In this document: positions 10,817-20,542 of the stretch, one piece after another
Position numbering within the stretch: the stretch's first letter is position 1
How the letters are laid out: each line of letters begins with the position of its first letter
Assembly: GCA_937928005.1 (NCBI GenBank)
Contig: CALFVD010000070.1
Coordinates: 1 to 64,000 of the forward strand
Source of the DNA: an uncultured Neomegalonema sp.
Lineage (GTDB): Bacteria > Pseudomonadota > Alphaproteobacteria > Rhodobacterales > Rhodobacteraceae
DNA: 64,000 nucleotides
Reading direction: 5' to 3'
Made by a program: the position numbers and the translations under genes
Notes under the pieces: generated by a model
What the model was told of the DNA's origin: nothing
The model's input: the letters and a program-made list of their open reading frames with translations, nothing else
Databases searched by the model: none

Positions 10817-12091
10817 ATGACTGAGAATACGCCTGTTGATATTACCGCGCTGATGCACGCCATCGGCAATGATGCACGTGATGCCGCTGCCGTGCTGGCC
10901 TCCGCCCCAGCGCAGACCAAGACCCACGCGCTGACTGCCGCTGCCGTGGCCCTACGCGATACCGTCCCGGTAATCCTTGAAGCGAACGCGCGTGATCTGG
11001 ACTATGGTCGAGACAAGGGCTTGAGCGATGCCATGATGGATCGTCTTGTCCTAAATCCAGAGCGCATCGAGGCCATTGCGGCGGGGTTGGAAGCGGTTGC
11101 CGCGTCGCCCGATCCGGTTGGCGAGGTCATTGCGGAATGGGACCGGCCCAGCGGCTTGCATATCCGCCGCGTGCGCACACCCCTCGGCGTCATCGGCGTG
11201 ATCTACGAAAGCCGCCCCAACGTCACGGCGGATGCGGGGGCATTGTGCCTCAAATCCGGCAATGCCGCCATCCTGCGCGGCGGGTCCGAGAGCTTTCATT
11301 CGGCCACCGCCATCCATGCTGCCCTCTTGACTGGGTTGCGCGAAGCGGGCCTACCTGAAGCGGCGATCCAACTCGTCCCAACCCGTGACCGTGCCGCTGT
11401 CTCCCTGTTGCTTGGCGGATTAAACGGCACCGTGGATGTCATCGTCCCGCGTGGCGGGCGTGGCCTCGTGGAGCGGGTGCAGAAGGATGCCCGCGTGCCG
11501 GTCTTTGCTCATCTGGAGGGCATCTGCCACCTCTATATCGACGGTGCCGCCGACCGCGACATGGCCGTGAACCTCGCCGTCAACGCCAAGATGCGCCGCA
11601 CCGGAATCTGCGGGGCCGCCGAATGCCTGCTCTTCGACCGCGCCGCGCCGGATGCCGTACAGCCCGTCATCGCCGCCCTGATCGCGTCGGGCTGCGAAGT
11701 GCGCGGCGATGCCGATATTCAAGCGGCGGCACAGGGCGTTGTTTCGGCGGACGCCACTGATTTCGGGCGCGAATTCCTCGACACGGTCATTGCCGCAAAG
11801 ATGGTCGATGGTGTCGCCGGGGCCATCGTCCATATCCGCGAATTCGGCTCCAGCCACACCGAATGTATCGTTACCGAAGATGACGGCGCAGCCGCCGAGT
11901 TCTTCGCTCGCGTCGATAGCGCGATCCTGATGCGCAATACCTCCACCCAGTTCGCCGATGGTGGCGAGTTCGGCATGGGCGCGGAAATCGGCATCGCCAC
12001 CGGCAAAATGCACGCGCGTGGGCCGATAGGGGCGGAGCAACTGACCAGCTTTAAATACCTTGTGGAATCGAAGGGGGCGGTGCGGGCCTAA
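10817..12091 (+). CDS. proA: Gamma-glutamyl phosphate reductase
   Basis: ProA reduces gamma-glutamyl phosphate to glutamate semialdehyde with NADPH, the second step of proline synthesis. The 424-residue chain has the ALDH-like fold. It shows [18 protein letters not shown] near residue 120, GGSESFHS, and the catalytic cysteine in RTGICGAAE at about position 265. C-terminal [26 protein letters not shown] is the usual family end. The usual partner proB is not in this window. The gene 4 bp downstream (VOC protein) is probably co-transcribed. Confidence 0.97.
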   Translation: MTENTPVDITALMHAIGNDARDAAAVLASAPAQTKTHALTAAAVALRDTVPVILEANARDLDYGRDKGLSDAMMDRLVLNPERIEAIAAGLEAVAASPDPVGEVIAEWDRPSGLHIRRVRTPLGVIGVIYESRPNVTADAGALCLKSGNAAILRGGSESFHSATAIHAALLTGLREAGLPEAAIQLVPTRDRAAVSLLLGGLNGTVDVIVPRGGRGLVERVQKDARVPVFAHLEGICHLYIDGAADRDMAVNLAVNAKMRRTGICGAAECLLFDRAAPDAVQPVIAALIASGCEVRGDADIQAAAQGVVSADATDFGREFLDTVIAAKMVDGVAGAIVHIREFGSSHTECIVTEDDGAAAEFFARVDSAILMRNTSTQFADGGEFGMGAEIGIATGKMHARGPIGAEQLTSFKYLVESKGAVRA

Positions 12092-12095
12092 TCCG

Positions 12096-12872
12096 ATGCA
12101 ATCCGACCGAAAGATCACCCGTCATCATCTGCGTGCTCGTGATGCTGATGCTGCATCGGCCTTTTATGGCGATTTGCTCGGAATGCGCGATTTTGGCGCC
12201 GAAGCGGGCGCGCGTCTCTTCGGATACGATCCCGCGCAATGCCTGTTGGCCCTGCACCCCGGCGCGACGCAACCATACGAGCCGATAGCGAACGATTTCT
12301 ACTGGAAGATCGGCATTACCCTCGCCAATCTCGATGCGGCGGTTCGGTATCTACGCGACCGGGGGCATCCGGTGCGTGATCCCGTACAGTTCCGCGATAT
12401 CGGCTACATGACGCATCTGAGCGACCCTGATGGCCTATCCATCGAGCTGTTGCAGCATGGGTTCGAGGGGCGCGAAAAACCAGCGCCGGACGGCCATCCC
12501 ATCGGCGCGCAGGCCACCATCGCCCATATCACGTTGAGGGTATCGGATATCGATAAAGCCCAGCGATATCTGGCGGATCATCTGGATATGCGGCTGATGT
12601 CGGTCCAGCCGGTCGCGCCATATGGGTTCTGTCTCTACTTCTACACGTGGAGCGATGATACGCTGCCCAATCCTGATCTTGATGCCGTAGAAAACCGCGA
12701 ATGGCTATGGTCGCGGCCCTATGCGCTTGTCGAGTTGCAACACCTTACCGATCCTACGGTGCGGATACGAATGCGACGGGACGCATCACGCCCCGATTTC
12801 ATGGGCCTTTCATATGCGCAAGGTGCGGAAGCGGTTTTCTTGTCGGTCGATGATCTCGAACGCCTGACCTGA
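12096..12872 (+). CDS. Two-domain VOC-family protein, ring-cleavage dioxygenase-like
   Basis: This 258-residue protein has two vicinal-oxygen-chelate modules. The first starts ITRHHLRARDADAASAFYGDLLGM and ends GYMTHLSDPDGLSIELLQH; the second starts ATIAHITLRVSDIDKAQRYLADHLDM. The pattern resembles CatE-type extradiol dioxygenases and glyoxalase-like proteins that bind a metal through His/Glu residues. The second module's C-terminal half is less typical. The ATG at 12096 lies 4 bp after proA and is preferred to upstream codons inside proA. The substrate cannot be told from sequence, and proline metabolism does not suggest one. Confidence 0.75.
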   Translation: MQSDRKITRHHLRARDADAASAFYGDLLGMRDFGAEAGARLFGYDPAQCLLALHPGATQPYEPIANDFYWKIGITLANLDAAVRYLRDRGHPVRDPVQFRDIGYMTHLSDPDGLSIELLQHGFEGREKPAPDGHPIGAQATIAHITLRVSDIDKAQRYLADHLDMRLMSVQPVAPYGFCLYFYTWSDDTLPNPDLDAVENREWLWSRPYALVELQHLTDPTVRIRMRRDASRPDFMGLSYAQGAEAVFLSVDDLERLT

Positions 12873-12908
12873 GCGCATATCCGTATGGTTCCAATCCGCA
12901 GAAGCAGA

Positions 12909-14183
12909 TCACCGTAGCAGCACCGGATCGAGGCCCGATCCGAAGATATGGGTGTCGATATCGAGGGCATCTTCGCGTCGAATGTGCGGTTCCGCTCCCC
13001 ATGTGTCGATCTCGTAGACGGCCAGATACCAGCGTGCGGGCATTGCCCCACATGGCCCCGCCTTCGGTGCAGCGACGAAGGCGATGATCCGAAACAAGCC
13101 AGACGGAACGCTATTTTGACCTGCCAAGGGGCGTAAAATATCAAGGCGATGCGCCGTATTCCCCGGATCAGATAGCGTGTATCCAGCGACGTCGATCCGT
13201 TCGGGCCGGGTCACGGCCACCGCGCTGCCCGCGACGGGAATACGCCGATGCGTATATCCCGCATTGCCCAGCAGACTTTCCAGATAGGCGAGCCGCTCCT
13301 CTGTACCGGCGATTCCCCGCGCAGCAAAGATATCGTCATCGAGCGGATGCAACACACTCGGATCGGGCAGCGCCCCGCCGAAATCCAGCCACCGCACACA
13401 AGACGGATCGGCCAATGCTTCGCGCACCGGGCGATACACCCGCCCCGGTTTCGGGTCCGGCGGCATCGCTAGCGCCGCACCCGTATCGGCAAACGGCCCC
13501 AGCACCAGCCCTGCCACATCGCAGCGAACGGGCACGAGCGACAGCCGCACGGAGTCACCATCATCGACGGGCACCTGCCGCGTCCGGGCGGGAATGGCAA
13601 CACTCCTTACGGTCGCGGGCGTCCTGACGACCCGCCGTTGGATCGTGCGCGTTGTTGCAGGAACCCTCTGCGATGCAGGGCAGGTGCGTTTCGCCGTCAG
13701 CACGCGGATCGAAATCGTTGCGGTCCTGCCCGGAACAGCAATGCGCCTGACGCTCGCGGGTGTATCAACCACCCTTGTGCGATGACCGCCCGTGACGGCA
13801 CCGGGATAGGATAGTCGCAGTGCCGCTCCATTATGGATGCGCCATTCGGGCTGTTTATCTGGGGTGAAGCCATAGTTTTTCACCATCTTGTAGGTCGCAG
13901 GGATAACCTGAAGCGACTCCGACGTCTCTTCTACCACCACTGTCTGCTGAACTGTCTTCATCTCGTCGCCACGGCAATGGGCGGGTTGGATCACGATGGT
14001 TTCAGAAACCGTCTGGTAGGTCGCCGGAACGATCTCCAGCCGTTCGCTCGCTGCCTCCACCACGACCGTCTTCGTCGCCCCGGCCTTCCATGCCGAAGTC
14101 TGCTCGAGCGCAAGGCACTCCCCGCCCATCGCGCGCGCCTCGCCCGCGCACAGCACCAGCGACAGAAGGAAAATCCGTTTCAT
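12909..14183 (-). CDS. Secreted protein with PATY/PAT repeats, function unknown
   Basis: This 424-residue protein starts with a clear signal peptide (MKRIFLLSLVLCAGEARA). Residues 30-210 contain imperfect repeats such as ERLEIVPATYQTVSETIVI, ESLQVIPATYKMVKN, RVVDTPASVRRIAVPGRT, RVPATTRTIQRRVVRTPAT and VRSVAIPARTRQVPV. Similar repeats occur in exported alphaproteobacterial proteins linked to peptidoglycan-binding modules. The C-terminal half has no motif I recognise. It begins 11 bp after sdaA ends and runs the same way, so it may be in that transcript, though a serine-related role is not implied. A periplasmic or cell-surface location is likely. Confidence 0.7.
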   Translation of the reverse strand: MKRIFLLSLVLCAGEARAMGGECLALEQTSAWKAGATKTVVVEAASERLEIVPATYQTVSETIVIQPAHCRGDEMKTVQQTVVVEETSESLQVIPATYKMVKNYGFTPDKQPEWRIHNGAALRLSYPGAVTGGHRTRVVDTPASVRRIAVPGRTATISIRVLTAKRTCPASQRVPATTRTIQRRVVRTPATVRSVAIPARTRQVPVDDGDSVRLSLVPVRCDVAGLVLGPFADTGAALAMPPDPKPGRVYRPVREALADPSCVRWLDFGGALPDPSVLHPLDDDIFAARGIAGTEERLAYLESLLGNAGYTHRRIPVAGSAVAVTRPERIDVAGYTLSDPGNTAHRLDILRPLAGQNSVPSGLFRIIAFVAAPKAGPCGAMPARWYLAVYEIDTWGAEPHIRREDALDIDTHIFGSGLDPVLLR

Positions 14184-14193
14184 GCCACCGATA

Positions 14194-15585
14194 TCAACAC
14201 GCGGGCAGGGTTGCGGCCAAGCCCCCTTTCGAGGTTTCCTTGTACTTGTCGCTTAGGTCGATGCCCGTTTGCCGCATCGTCTCGACGCAGGCATCGAGGG
14301 AGACGAAATGCACCCCATCTCCGCGTAGGGCCAGCGAGGAGGCGGTCACGGCCTTCACCGCGCCGAACCCGTTGCGCTCGATGCAGGGCACCTGCACCAA
14401 GCCCCCCACGGGGTCGCAGGTCATGCCAAGGTGATGCTCCAGCGCGATCTCGGCGGCGTTCTCGATCTGCATGTTCGTGCCGCCGCGCACCGCCGTCAGA
14501 CCGGCGGCGGCCATCGCGCTCGCGCTGCCCACTTCGCCCTGACAGCCAACCTCCGCCCCCGAAATTGAGGCATTGTGCTTGATCAGCCCCCCCACGGCGG
14601 CGGCGGTCAGCAGGAATTCGCGCACCCCTTCGCGCGTCGCCCCCGGATGATGGTCGAAATACCAGCGTAGCACCGCCGGGATCACCCCCGCCGCGCCATT
14701 GGTCGGGGCCGTCACGACCTTGCCCCCGGCGGCGTTCTCCTCGTTCACCGCCATGGCATAGAGCGACAGCCATTCGTTGATTGCATACGGATCGGCGAAA
14801 TTCGTCCCATGCTCGCGTAGGAGTGCCTCGCGGATGCCCCGTGCCCGGCGGCGCACTTGTAGGCCACCGGGCAGGATGCCGTCCATTTTCAGCCCCCGCT
14901 CCATGCAGCCTTTCATCGCATCCCAGATCGCATCCATTCCTGCGTCGAGCGCCTCTTGGTCGCGTAGGGTCAATTCGTTCGCCCGTTTCATCTCGGCGAT
15001 GGTAAGCCCATGCTCATCGCCCAATGCCAGCATCTCGGCGGCATTGCCGAAGGGATAGGGCACGCCCAATTCGCGGCGCATCTCGCCCAAGCCCCCTTCA
15101 TGCGCCTGTTCCAGCTCAGTCGCATCGACCACAAAGCCGCCGCCAACCGAGTAATAGGTGCGCCCGATTAACCGCTCGCCATGGGCGTCCAGCGCCCAGA
15201 ACTGCAAGCCGTTTGCATGGCCGGGCAGGGGCGGGCCGTAATCGAACACCAGATCGTTCTCAGGATCGAACGCAATGTCCGGCAATCCGTCATGCATCAA
15301 GACATGCGCCTCGCGCAGCCGCGCCTCCATCGCCTCCGCTGCATCGGGGTCCAGCGTATCGGGCGCACAGCCCAGCAGCCCCAGCATCACCGCCCGGTCG
15401 GTTGCATGGCCTTTGCCGGTAAACGCCAATGACCCATGCAGCGAACACCGCACCCGTGCCACATCATCCCCGTCCCGCTCGCGCAGGATATCGAGGAACA
15501 ATCCGGCGGCGGTCATCGGCCCCATCGTATGGGAGGATGACGGCCCGATGCCGATCTTGAAGATGTCGAAGACGCTAAGAAACAT
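14194..15585 (-). CDS. sdaA: L-serine ammonia-lyase (single-chain, iron-sulfur type)
   Basis: This enzyme deaminates L-serine to pyruvate and ammonia with an oxygen-sensitive iron-sulfur cluster. The 463-residue length matches the single-chain E. coli SdaA/SdaB type. The start [20 protein letters not shown] carries the SSSHT serine loop. The middle has [15 protein letters not shown] and [14 protein letters not shown], and the end has [16 protein letters not shown] with cluster cysteines. serB, serA and serC are all within about 10 kb, so synthesis and breakdown of serine are encoded close together, although not in one operon. Confidence 0.96.
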   Translation of the reverse strand: MFLSVFDIFKIGIGPSSSHTMGPMTAAGLFLDILRERDGDDVARVRCSLHGSLAFTGKGHATDRAVMLGLLGCAPDTLDPDAAEAMEARLREAHVLMHDGLPDIAFDPENDLVFDYGPPLPGHANGLQFWALDAHGERLIGRTYYSVGGGFVVDATELEQAHEGGLGEMRRELGVPYPFGNAAEMLALGDEHGLTIAEMKRANELTLRDQEALDAGMDAIWDAMKGCMERGLKMDGILPGGLQVRRRARGIREALLREHGTNFADPYAINEWLSLYAMAVNEENAAGGKVVTAPTNGAAGVIPAVLRWYFDHHPGATREGVREFLLTAAAVGGLIKHNASISGAEVGCQGEVGSASAMAAAGLTAVRGGTNMQIENAAEIALEHHLGMTCDPVGGLVQVPCIERNGFGAVKAVTASSLALRGDGVHFVSLDACVETMRQTGIDLSDKYKETSKGGLAATLPAC

Positions 15586-15693
15586 GGGGCCACTCCGGGG
15601 GATACGATGGCCGCATCATAGCGTTCTGTGCGCCTTACTGCGTGATCAAACGCCGGTTCACGGTCGAAAAGCGGCGTTTGCCCCTCTTTCCAT

Positions 15694-15831
15694 TGTCATA
15701 CCCTGCGCAGGCGGAGTATCCATTGCCAAACCGCCGCCGAAGGAAATGGAAGAAAGCCGGTTTCGTCACTTTCTCTCTTCCCTGATCCCGGACGTACGGA
15801 TGATTGGATTCCCGCCAATGTGGGAATGACA
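15694..15831. repeat. 138-bp element with GTCAT...ATGAC inverted ends
   Basis: The left arm GTCATACCCTGCG...GGCGGAGTATCCA is an imperfect inverted copy of the right arm ending GGGAATGAC. The right arm contains ATTCCCGCCAATGTGGGAAT at 15808-15827, an ATTCCC-N8-GGGAAT palindrome like the Neisseria dRS3 repeat. Such palindromes are common intergenic repeats in proteobacteria. It lies between the divergent sdaA and quinone oxidoreductase genes. Confidence 0.6.
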
Positions 15832-15858
15832 TCGAGAGAAGTCAGAGGGGAACACACC

Positions 15859-16845
15859 ATGCCGACCATGATGCGCTGTATCGAGATACCCGAACCCGGC
15901 GGCCCCGAGGCGCTCATTCTCGGCCAGCGTGCCCGCCCTGAACCCGGCGAGGGTGAGGTGTTGATTGAGGTCGCGGCGGCGGGGGTCAATCGCCCCGATG
16001 CCATGCAGCGCGCGGGCAACTATCCCCCGCCCCCCGGCGCTTCTGACATTCCGGGGCTGGAAGTATCGGGCACTATTGCTGCGCTGGGCGAGGGCGTTAC
16101 GCGATACCAGATTGGCGAGAAAGTCTGCGCCCTTCTGTCGGGCGGCGGCTATGCCGAATACGCCGTGGCGCATGAGCTTTGCACGCTCCCCATCCCCGAT
16201 GGCCTGACAATGGAGGAAGCGGCGGCGGTGCCCGAAACCTTCTTCACCGTCTGGACCAATGTGTTCGAGCGGTCTGATCTTTCCGAAGGCTCAACTTTCC
16301 TCGTCCATGGCGGCACCAGCGGCATCGGCACCACCGCCATTCAGCTCGCGAAAGCCTTTGGCGCGCGCGTCTTCGCCACCGCAGGCTCCGACGAGAAATG
16401 CCGCGCCGCAGAGGCATTGGGCGCAGAAAAATGCATCAACTATCGCGATGCCGATTTTGTTGAGATCATCAAGGAAGCCACGGGCGGCAAGGGTATTGAT
16501 GTGACGCTCGATATGGTTGGCGGCGATTATGTCGCCCGCAATATGAAGCTCGCCGCGAAACACGGGCGCATCATCAACATCGCCTTCCAAAAGGGTGCGA
16601 AGGTCGAGATCAATATGCTGCCCATCATGCTCAAACGCCTGACCCTGACCGGCTCTACCCTGCGCATTCGTACGCCAGAAGAAAAAGGTGAAATCGCGCA
16701 GGCTCTCCTGCGCTACGTCTGGCCCATGATTGCGCGAGGCGAGGTAAAGCCCATTATGGACCGCAGCTTCGCACTGGAAAACGCAGCCGATAGCCACTCG
16801 GCTCTGGACGCCGATCACATTGGTAAGATCGTCCTGACGATGTAG
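15859..16845 (+). CDS. NAD(P)H quinone oxidoreductase, PIG3/zeta-crystallin type
   Basis: This 328-residue zinc-free medium-chain dehydrogenase probably reduces quinones or other electrophiles with NADPH. The N-terminal GroES-like fold begins MMRCIEIPEPGGPEAL and includes AAAGVNRPDAMQRAGNYPPPPGAS, the usual PIG3 signature. The Rossmann motif is VHGGTSGIGTTAIQLAKAFGA near residue 145. A family-typical LTGSTLRIRTPEEKGEIAQAL follows. The ATG at 15859 is preceded by GAGGGG. It is divergent from sdaA and stands 90 bp before serB. Confidence 0.9.
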   Translation: MPTMMRCIEIPEPGGPEALILGQRARPEPGEGEVLIEVAAAGVNRPDAMQRAGNYPPPPGASDIPGLEVSGTIAALGEGVTRYQIGEKVCALLSGGGYAEYAVAHELCTLPIPDGLTMEEAAAVPETFFTVWTNVFERSDLSEGSTFLVHGGTSGIGTTAIQLAKAFGARVFATAGSDEKCRAAEALGAEKCINYRDADFVEIIKEATGGKGIDVTLDMVGGDYVARNMKLAAKHGRIINIAFQKGAKVEINMLPIMLKRLTLTGSTLRIRTPEEKGEIAQALLRYVWPMIARGEVKPIMDRSFALENAADSHSALDADHIGKIVLTM

Positions 16846-16935
16846 CGGAGCGAATACTGCACGTATAAAGCCGTTTTCGGCAGCATAGGGTTCGGCTATC
16901 ACCGCCTCACGAGTGAGAGACGATAGGAGAATTCC

Positions 16936-17835
16936 ATGCCCCAACTTGTCGTAATGGTCGGCGCGCCCTTGCCAGGTGGTGTCGAGGATGTGGCGGCGAC
17001 GGTGGTGGGGGCTTATGGTCTATCGCCAGTTGACGGTCGCGTCTTGTCGCCGGATCGAGCGATGGAGATCACTCTCGATGGGATTGGGGATGCGGCGGCG
17101 ATTGCCGAGACGTTGCGCGAGGCATTGCCAGAGATCGACGTGGCCGTGATGGATGAGGCGAATCGACGGCGGCGCGTCTTGATTGCGGATATGGACGCGA
17201 CGATGGTGGTCGGCGAGACGATCGACGAATTGGCCGCCGCGCTGGGTAAGGAAGCGCAGGTCTCTGCCATTACCGAGCGCGCAATGCGCGGCGAGATCGA
17301 TTTTGAGGCTGCATTGGACGAGCGAGTCGCGATGCTGGCGGGGCTGGATGCAAGCGCAATCGACCGGGTGGCCGAGGGGCTGACCTATTCAGCGGGGGCG
17401 GGCGCGCTGGTGCGCACGATGGCGGCGCATGGTGCGCGCTGCGTGCTGGTATCGGGCGGCTTCGACCGGGTGACGGGCGTGGTGCGCGAGGCGCTGGGCT
17501 TCCATGCTGACCGGGCCAACCATCTGGAGGTGGGTAGTGACGGTCGGCTGACAGGGCGCGCGCGTAAACCTGTGGTGGATTCGGCCACCAAGCTGGCCAT
17601 GCTGCGCGAGACGGCCATGGCGGCGGGGGTCACGCTGGCCGAGTGTATGGCCATCGGTGACGGGGCGAATGACCTACCGATGGTCGCGGCGGCGGGCTTC
17701 GGCGTCGCCTACCGCGCCAAGCCGACCTTGCGTGAGGCGACACCCTACCGGATCGACCATACTGACCTGCGCACGGCGCTGTATTTTCAGGGGTATGAAG
17801 ACGAGGAGATCGTAGCCTTAGCCAGCCAAAGGTAG
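16936..17835 (+). CDS. serB: Phosphoserine phosphatase
   Basis: SerB removes phosphate from O-phospho-L-serine, the last step of serine synthesis. The 299-residue protein has an N-terminal ACT-like region (about 1-75) and a C-terminal HAD domain. The HAD nucleophile motif is DMDATMVVGET at 85-95; most SerB proteins read DMDSTM, so the Ala is a mild variant. Later motifs are LVSGGFDRVTG and AIGDGANDLPMVAAAGFGVAYRAKP. The gene ends in an 18-bp convergent overlap with ubiA. Confidence 0.95.
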   Translation: MPQLVVMVGAPLPGGVEDVAATVVGAYGLSPVDGRVLSPDRAMEITLDGIGDAAAIAETLREALPEIDVAVMDEANRRRRVLIADMDATMVVGETIDELAAALGKEAQVSAITERAMRGEIDFEAALDERVAMLAGLDASAIDRVAEGLTYSAGAGALVRTMAAHGARCVLVSGGFDRVTGVVREALGFHADRANHLEVGSDGRLTGRARKPVVDSATKLAMLRETAMAAGVTLAECMAIGDGANDLPMVAAAGFGVAYRAKPTLREATPYRIDHTDLRTALYFQGYEDEEIVALASQR

Positions 17836-18741
17836 CAGATGGGCAATGCAAATCCCTGACACCAAATGCAGCCCCGCATCGCGGTTCGACCGGAACAACC
17901 GCAGGCAGACATCGCCGTCGTCATGGTCCAGCGTCTTTATCTGCCAAGCCAGATGCCCTGCGAAGGGCAGCACGGCCCACCAGCCGATTCCTGCGCTGGC
18001 CATCGCCACCCCGGCTAGTACGACCGCACCCGCATAGAATCCAGCAATCCATTCGCGGGTGCGCGCGCCGAACCTGAGCGCAGTGGATTTGACGCCGATC
18101 AGCGCATCGTCTTCCTTATCCTGACAGGCGTAGATCGTGTCATAGCCGATGGTCCAACAGATGCCCGCGACATAGAGCCAAACGGCGGGCCAACCAAGCG
18201 AGCCAGTCTGCGCCGCCCATCCCACCAATGCCCCCCAGTTGAAGGCAAAGCCTAGAAAAAGCTGCGGCCAATAGGTGATGCGCTTCATAAACGGATAGAT
18301 GCCAACGAACACGAGCGACCCGAAGGCCACTGTAATCGCCGTCATATTCATCGTGAGCAACACGGCCAGCCCGATGAGGCACAGGCCCAGCATACAGGCC
18401 ACCGCCTGCTTCACGCTGATCGCACCGGAGGGGATGGGCCGCGAGCGCGTCCGCTCGACTTTGGCGTCGATGTCGCGGTCCACGATATCGTTGAGGCAGC
18501 ACCCCGCCCCGCGCATCGCCATCGCCCCGATCCAGAATGCGACCGCCAGCCACAGATCACCCCAATCGAACCCGCGCGTCACCCCCGCCAGCAACAGCGC
18601 CCACCAGCAAGGCAACAGCAGCAGCCACCAGCCAATGGGCCGGTCGGCGCGCATCATGCGCAGATAGGGCCGCCATGCCTCTGGCGCGCGGGTATCGACC
18701 CATCCTCCCCGGACGGCATCGGCGACGGTGGTGTTGGTCAT
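17818..18741 (-). CDS. ubiA: 4-hydroxybenzoate polyprenyltransferase
   Basis: UbiA attaches the polyprenyl tail to 4-hydroxybenzoate in ubiquinone synthesis, in the inner membrane. The 307-residue protein has about eight hydrophobic segments. The first Asp-rich motif is NDIVDRDID at 84-92 and is followed by RTRSRPIPSGAIS. The second is YDTIYACQDKEDD. Both bind the magnesium-diphosphate of the prenyl donor. The 3' end overlaps the serB stop region on the opposite strand by 18 bp. Confidence 0.95.
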   Translation of the reverse strand: MTNTTVADAVRGGWVDTRAPEAWRPYLRMMRADRPIGWWLLLLPCWWALLLAGVTRGFDWGDLWLAVAFWIGAMAMRGAGCCLNDIVDRDIDAKVERTRSRPIPSGAISVKQAVACMLGLCLIGLAVLLTMNMTAITVAFGSLVFVGIYPFMKRITYWPQLFLGFAFNWGALVGWAAQTGSLGWPAVWLYVAGICWTIGYDTIYACQDKEDDALIGVKSTALRFGARTREWIAGFYAGAVVLAGVAMASAGIGWWAVLPFAGHLAWQIKTLDHDDGDVCLRLFRSNRDAGLHLVSGICIAHLLPLAG

Positions 18742-18851
18742 GGCGTTCTCCCTATCTCGCTTTTGCTACCACGGTGACAGCAAAGCGGAAAGGTGGCGAA
18801 AATGCGCAGGAAGCACCTGACAAACGCTTCGTACCGCGCCATAACGCTAAC

Positions 18852-19595
18852 ATGAACGAAACGGCACCGAAAATACGGCTTCATGTCGAGACGGCCTTGG
18901 CCGAGGGCGTAGAGATACCGCTCGACCGGGGGCAATCGAATTATCTGATCAACGTCATGCGGCTTGAAGCTGGGGCGATACTGGCCTTGTTTGATGGGAG
19001 CAATGGCGAGTGGCGCGCGGAACTAACCAATGCGCATCGCAAGGGCGCGACTCTGACAGTACGCGACCGGCTTCGCGTGCAGGAGCCATTGCCCGACCTG
19101 CATCTCCTCTTCGCGCCGATCAAGAAAGCGCGTACTGACTTCATCGTCGAGAAAGCCTGTGAAATGGGCTGCGCGCGGGTGCGCCCCGTCATCACACGCT
19201 ATACGCAGTCAGAGCGCCTGAAACTAGACCGATTGCGTGCGCATATGGTCGAGGCGGCAGAGCAATGTGGCGGGGTCAATGTGCCCGATCTCGATGCTGC
19301 GCGGCCCTTGCTGGAGGTTTTGGCGGAGTGGGGGGAAGGGCGCGTGTTGATCTTCTGCGACGAGGCGCGCACAGCCCCGCCCATGCTTGACGCACTGGCG
19401 GATGTGGCGCGCGGTGCCCCCGCCGCCCTGCTGATTGGTCCCGAAGGTGGCTTTGCACCAGAGGAGGCGGAACGACTCCACGCGCATCCCGCAACTCTCC
19501 CCGTTAGCCTTGGTCCCCGGATCTTACGCGCTGATACCGCCGCTGTGGCCGCGCTGGCGCTGGCGCAGGTAGCCCTCGGAGACTGGAGCGCATGA
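18852..19595 (+). CDS. rsmE: 16S rRNA (uracil-1498-N3)-methyltransferase
   Basis: RsmE methylates U1498 of 16S rRNA using SAM. The 247-residue protein has a PUA-like N-terminus (HYLINVMRLE-like element QSNYLINVMRLEAG) and a SPOUT knot at the C-terminus. The latter shows LLIGPEGGFAPEEAERL and SLGPRILRADTAAVAALA. The start at 18852 gives MNETAPKIRLHVE, the normal family N-terminus; the open frame upstream is intergenic sequence. Its stop overlaps the next gene's ATG by 4 bp, so it begins a three-gene run with the two downstream genes. Confidence 0.95.
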   Translation: MNETAPKIRLHVETALAEGVEIPLDRGQSNYLINVMRLEAGAILALFDGSNGEWRAELTNAHRKGATLTVRDRLRVQEPLPDLHLLFAPIKKARTDFIVEKACEMGCARVRPVITRYTQSERLKLDRLRAHMVEAAEQCGGVNVPDLDAARPLLEVLAEWGEGRVLIFCDEARTAPPMLDALADVARGAPAALLIGPEGGFAPEEAERLHAHPATLPVSLGPRILRADTAAVAALALAQVALGDWSA

Positions 19596-20542
19596 AGCAG
19601 GTTGCGAAAGCGCGCGAGACGTGGAGTGGGCTGAACCGCTTCCCCTATTTCCGCGCCCTCGTGAAGCAGGCGGGGGTTGCGCTCTGGGCTTTCGGGGTTG
19701 TCTGGGCCGTAGCGTGGGGTATGGGCACGGGCATATCAGTGCTGGCCATTCTATTGATCCATATCCTAATTTCCGCCTATTTGACGACCGAGCCGGAGGC
19801 CACCCCCGAACCCGACAGCGAGGCGGCGGCGCTGGCTGAGTTTGCGGAAACGCCATTAGGGGCGTTGATGAATACGTCCCGTGAACAGCTTGCCACCGCC
19901 CGTCGGGGGATTGGGCGCGATGCGGTGATGTATCGCCCCCTCGACCGGTTGGTGCGGGCGACCCGCAAGGTCGAGAAGCGGCTGGCCCTCGACCCCGCTG
20001 CGCGGCCCGCCTTGAATCGTGTCATCCTGCGCGAATTGCCCCTCGTCGCCTCAACCGCCAAACAATATGTGGCCATGCAGGGCAAGGAGGCGGTGGATGC
20101 CGCGCGCCTGACCACGACCGAGGGCATCCTGCGCGATGCCGCCGAGCGGATCGAGGCGCTGGCCACTGCCGAGCCGGGACCGGAAGGCGCGGTGATCGGC
20201 TTGGCGCGGCTCGATGCCGATGCGGAAGTGCTGGCCGATTATATGGCGACCGATCTGGGGGCCGCGCGGGGGCGGGCCGAGGTGCTGCGCATTGCTCATC
20301 GGTTGGAGAAAGCCGCGCCCAGCATGGTGCCCGAACTCGAATACAAGCTCCGCGCCGTCGCCGACTTGTTACAGACCCACGCCGACGACCCCGCCGCCCA
20401 CGCACTCATCGACGAGCGGGGCGCGCAGGTGGCCGAAATCGCCGAGGTCGCGGATATGGATGCCGGGGGCCGCGCGGCCCTACGCATAGCCCTTGAAGAT
20501 TGGCGCAATGCCTTGAACGATTTGACGAAGGAAGCGCCATGA
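19592..20542 (+). CDS. Two-helix membrane protein, XpaC-like
   Basis: This 316-residue protein has two hydrophobic helices near residues 28-65 (ALWAFGVVWAVAWGMG and ISVLAILLIHILISAYL). A long charged, helical cytoplasmic region follows. The region with RPALNRVILRELPLVASTAKQYV resembles the XpaC family (5-bromo-4-chloroindolyl phosphate hydrolysis proteins), whose true role is unclear. It overlaps rsmE and rmuC by 4 bp on each side (ATGA), so all three genes are likely translated from one mRNA. A link to DNA repair through rmuC is only positional. Confidence 0.65.
   Translation: MKQVAKARETWSGLNRFPYFRALVKQAGVALWAFGVVWAVAWGMGTGISVLAILLIHILISAYLTTEPEATPEPDSEAAALAEFAETPLGALMNTSREQLATARRGIGRDAVMYRPLDRLVRATRKVEKRLALDPAARPALNRVILRELPLVASTAKQYVAMQGKEAVDAARLTTTEGILRDAAERIEALATAEPGPEGAVIGLARLDADAEVLADYMATDLGAARGRAEVLRIAHRLEKAAPSMVPELEYKLRAVADLLQTHADDPAAHALIDERGAQVAEIAEVADMDAGGRAALRIALEDWRNALNDLTKEAP

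Noticed and set aside
18537-18851. Upstream in-frame extension of rsmE
   Set aside because: The sequence is antisense of ubiA and then intergenic; the RsmE family begins at 18852.
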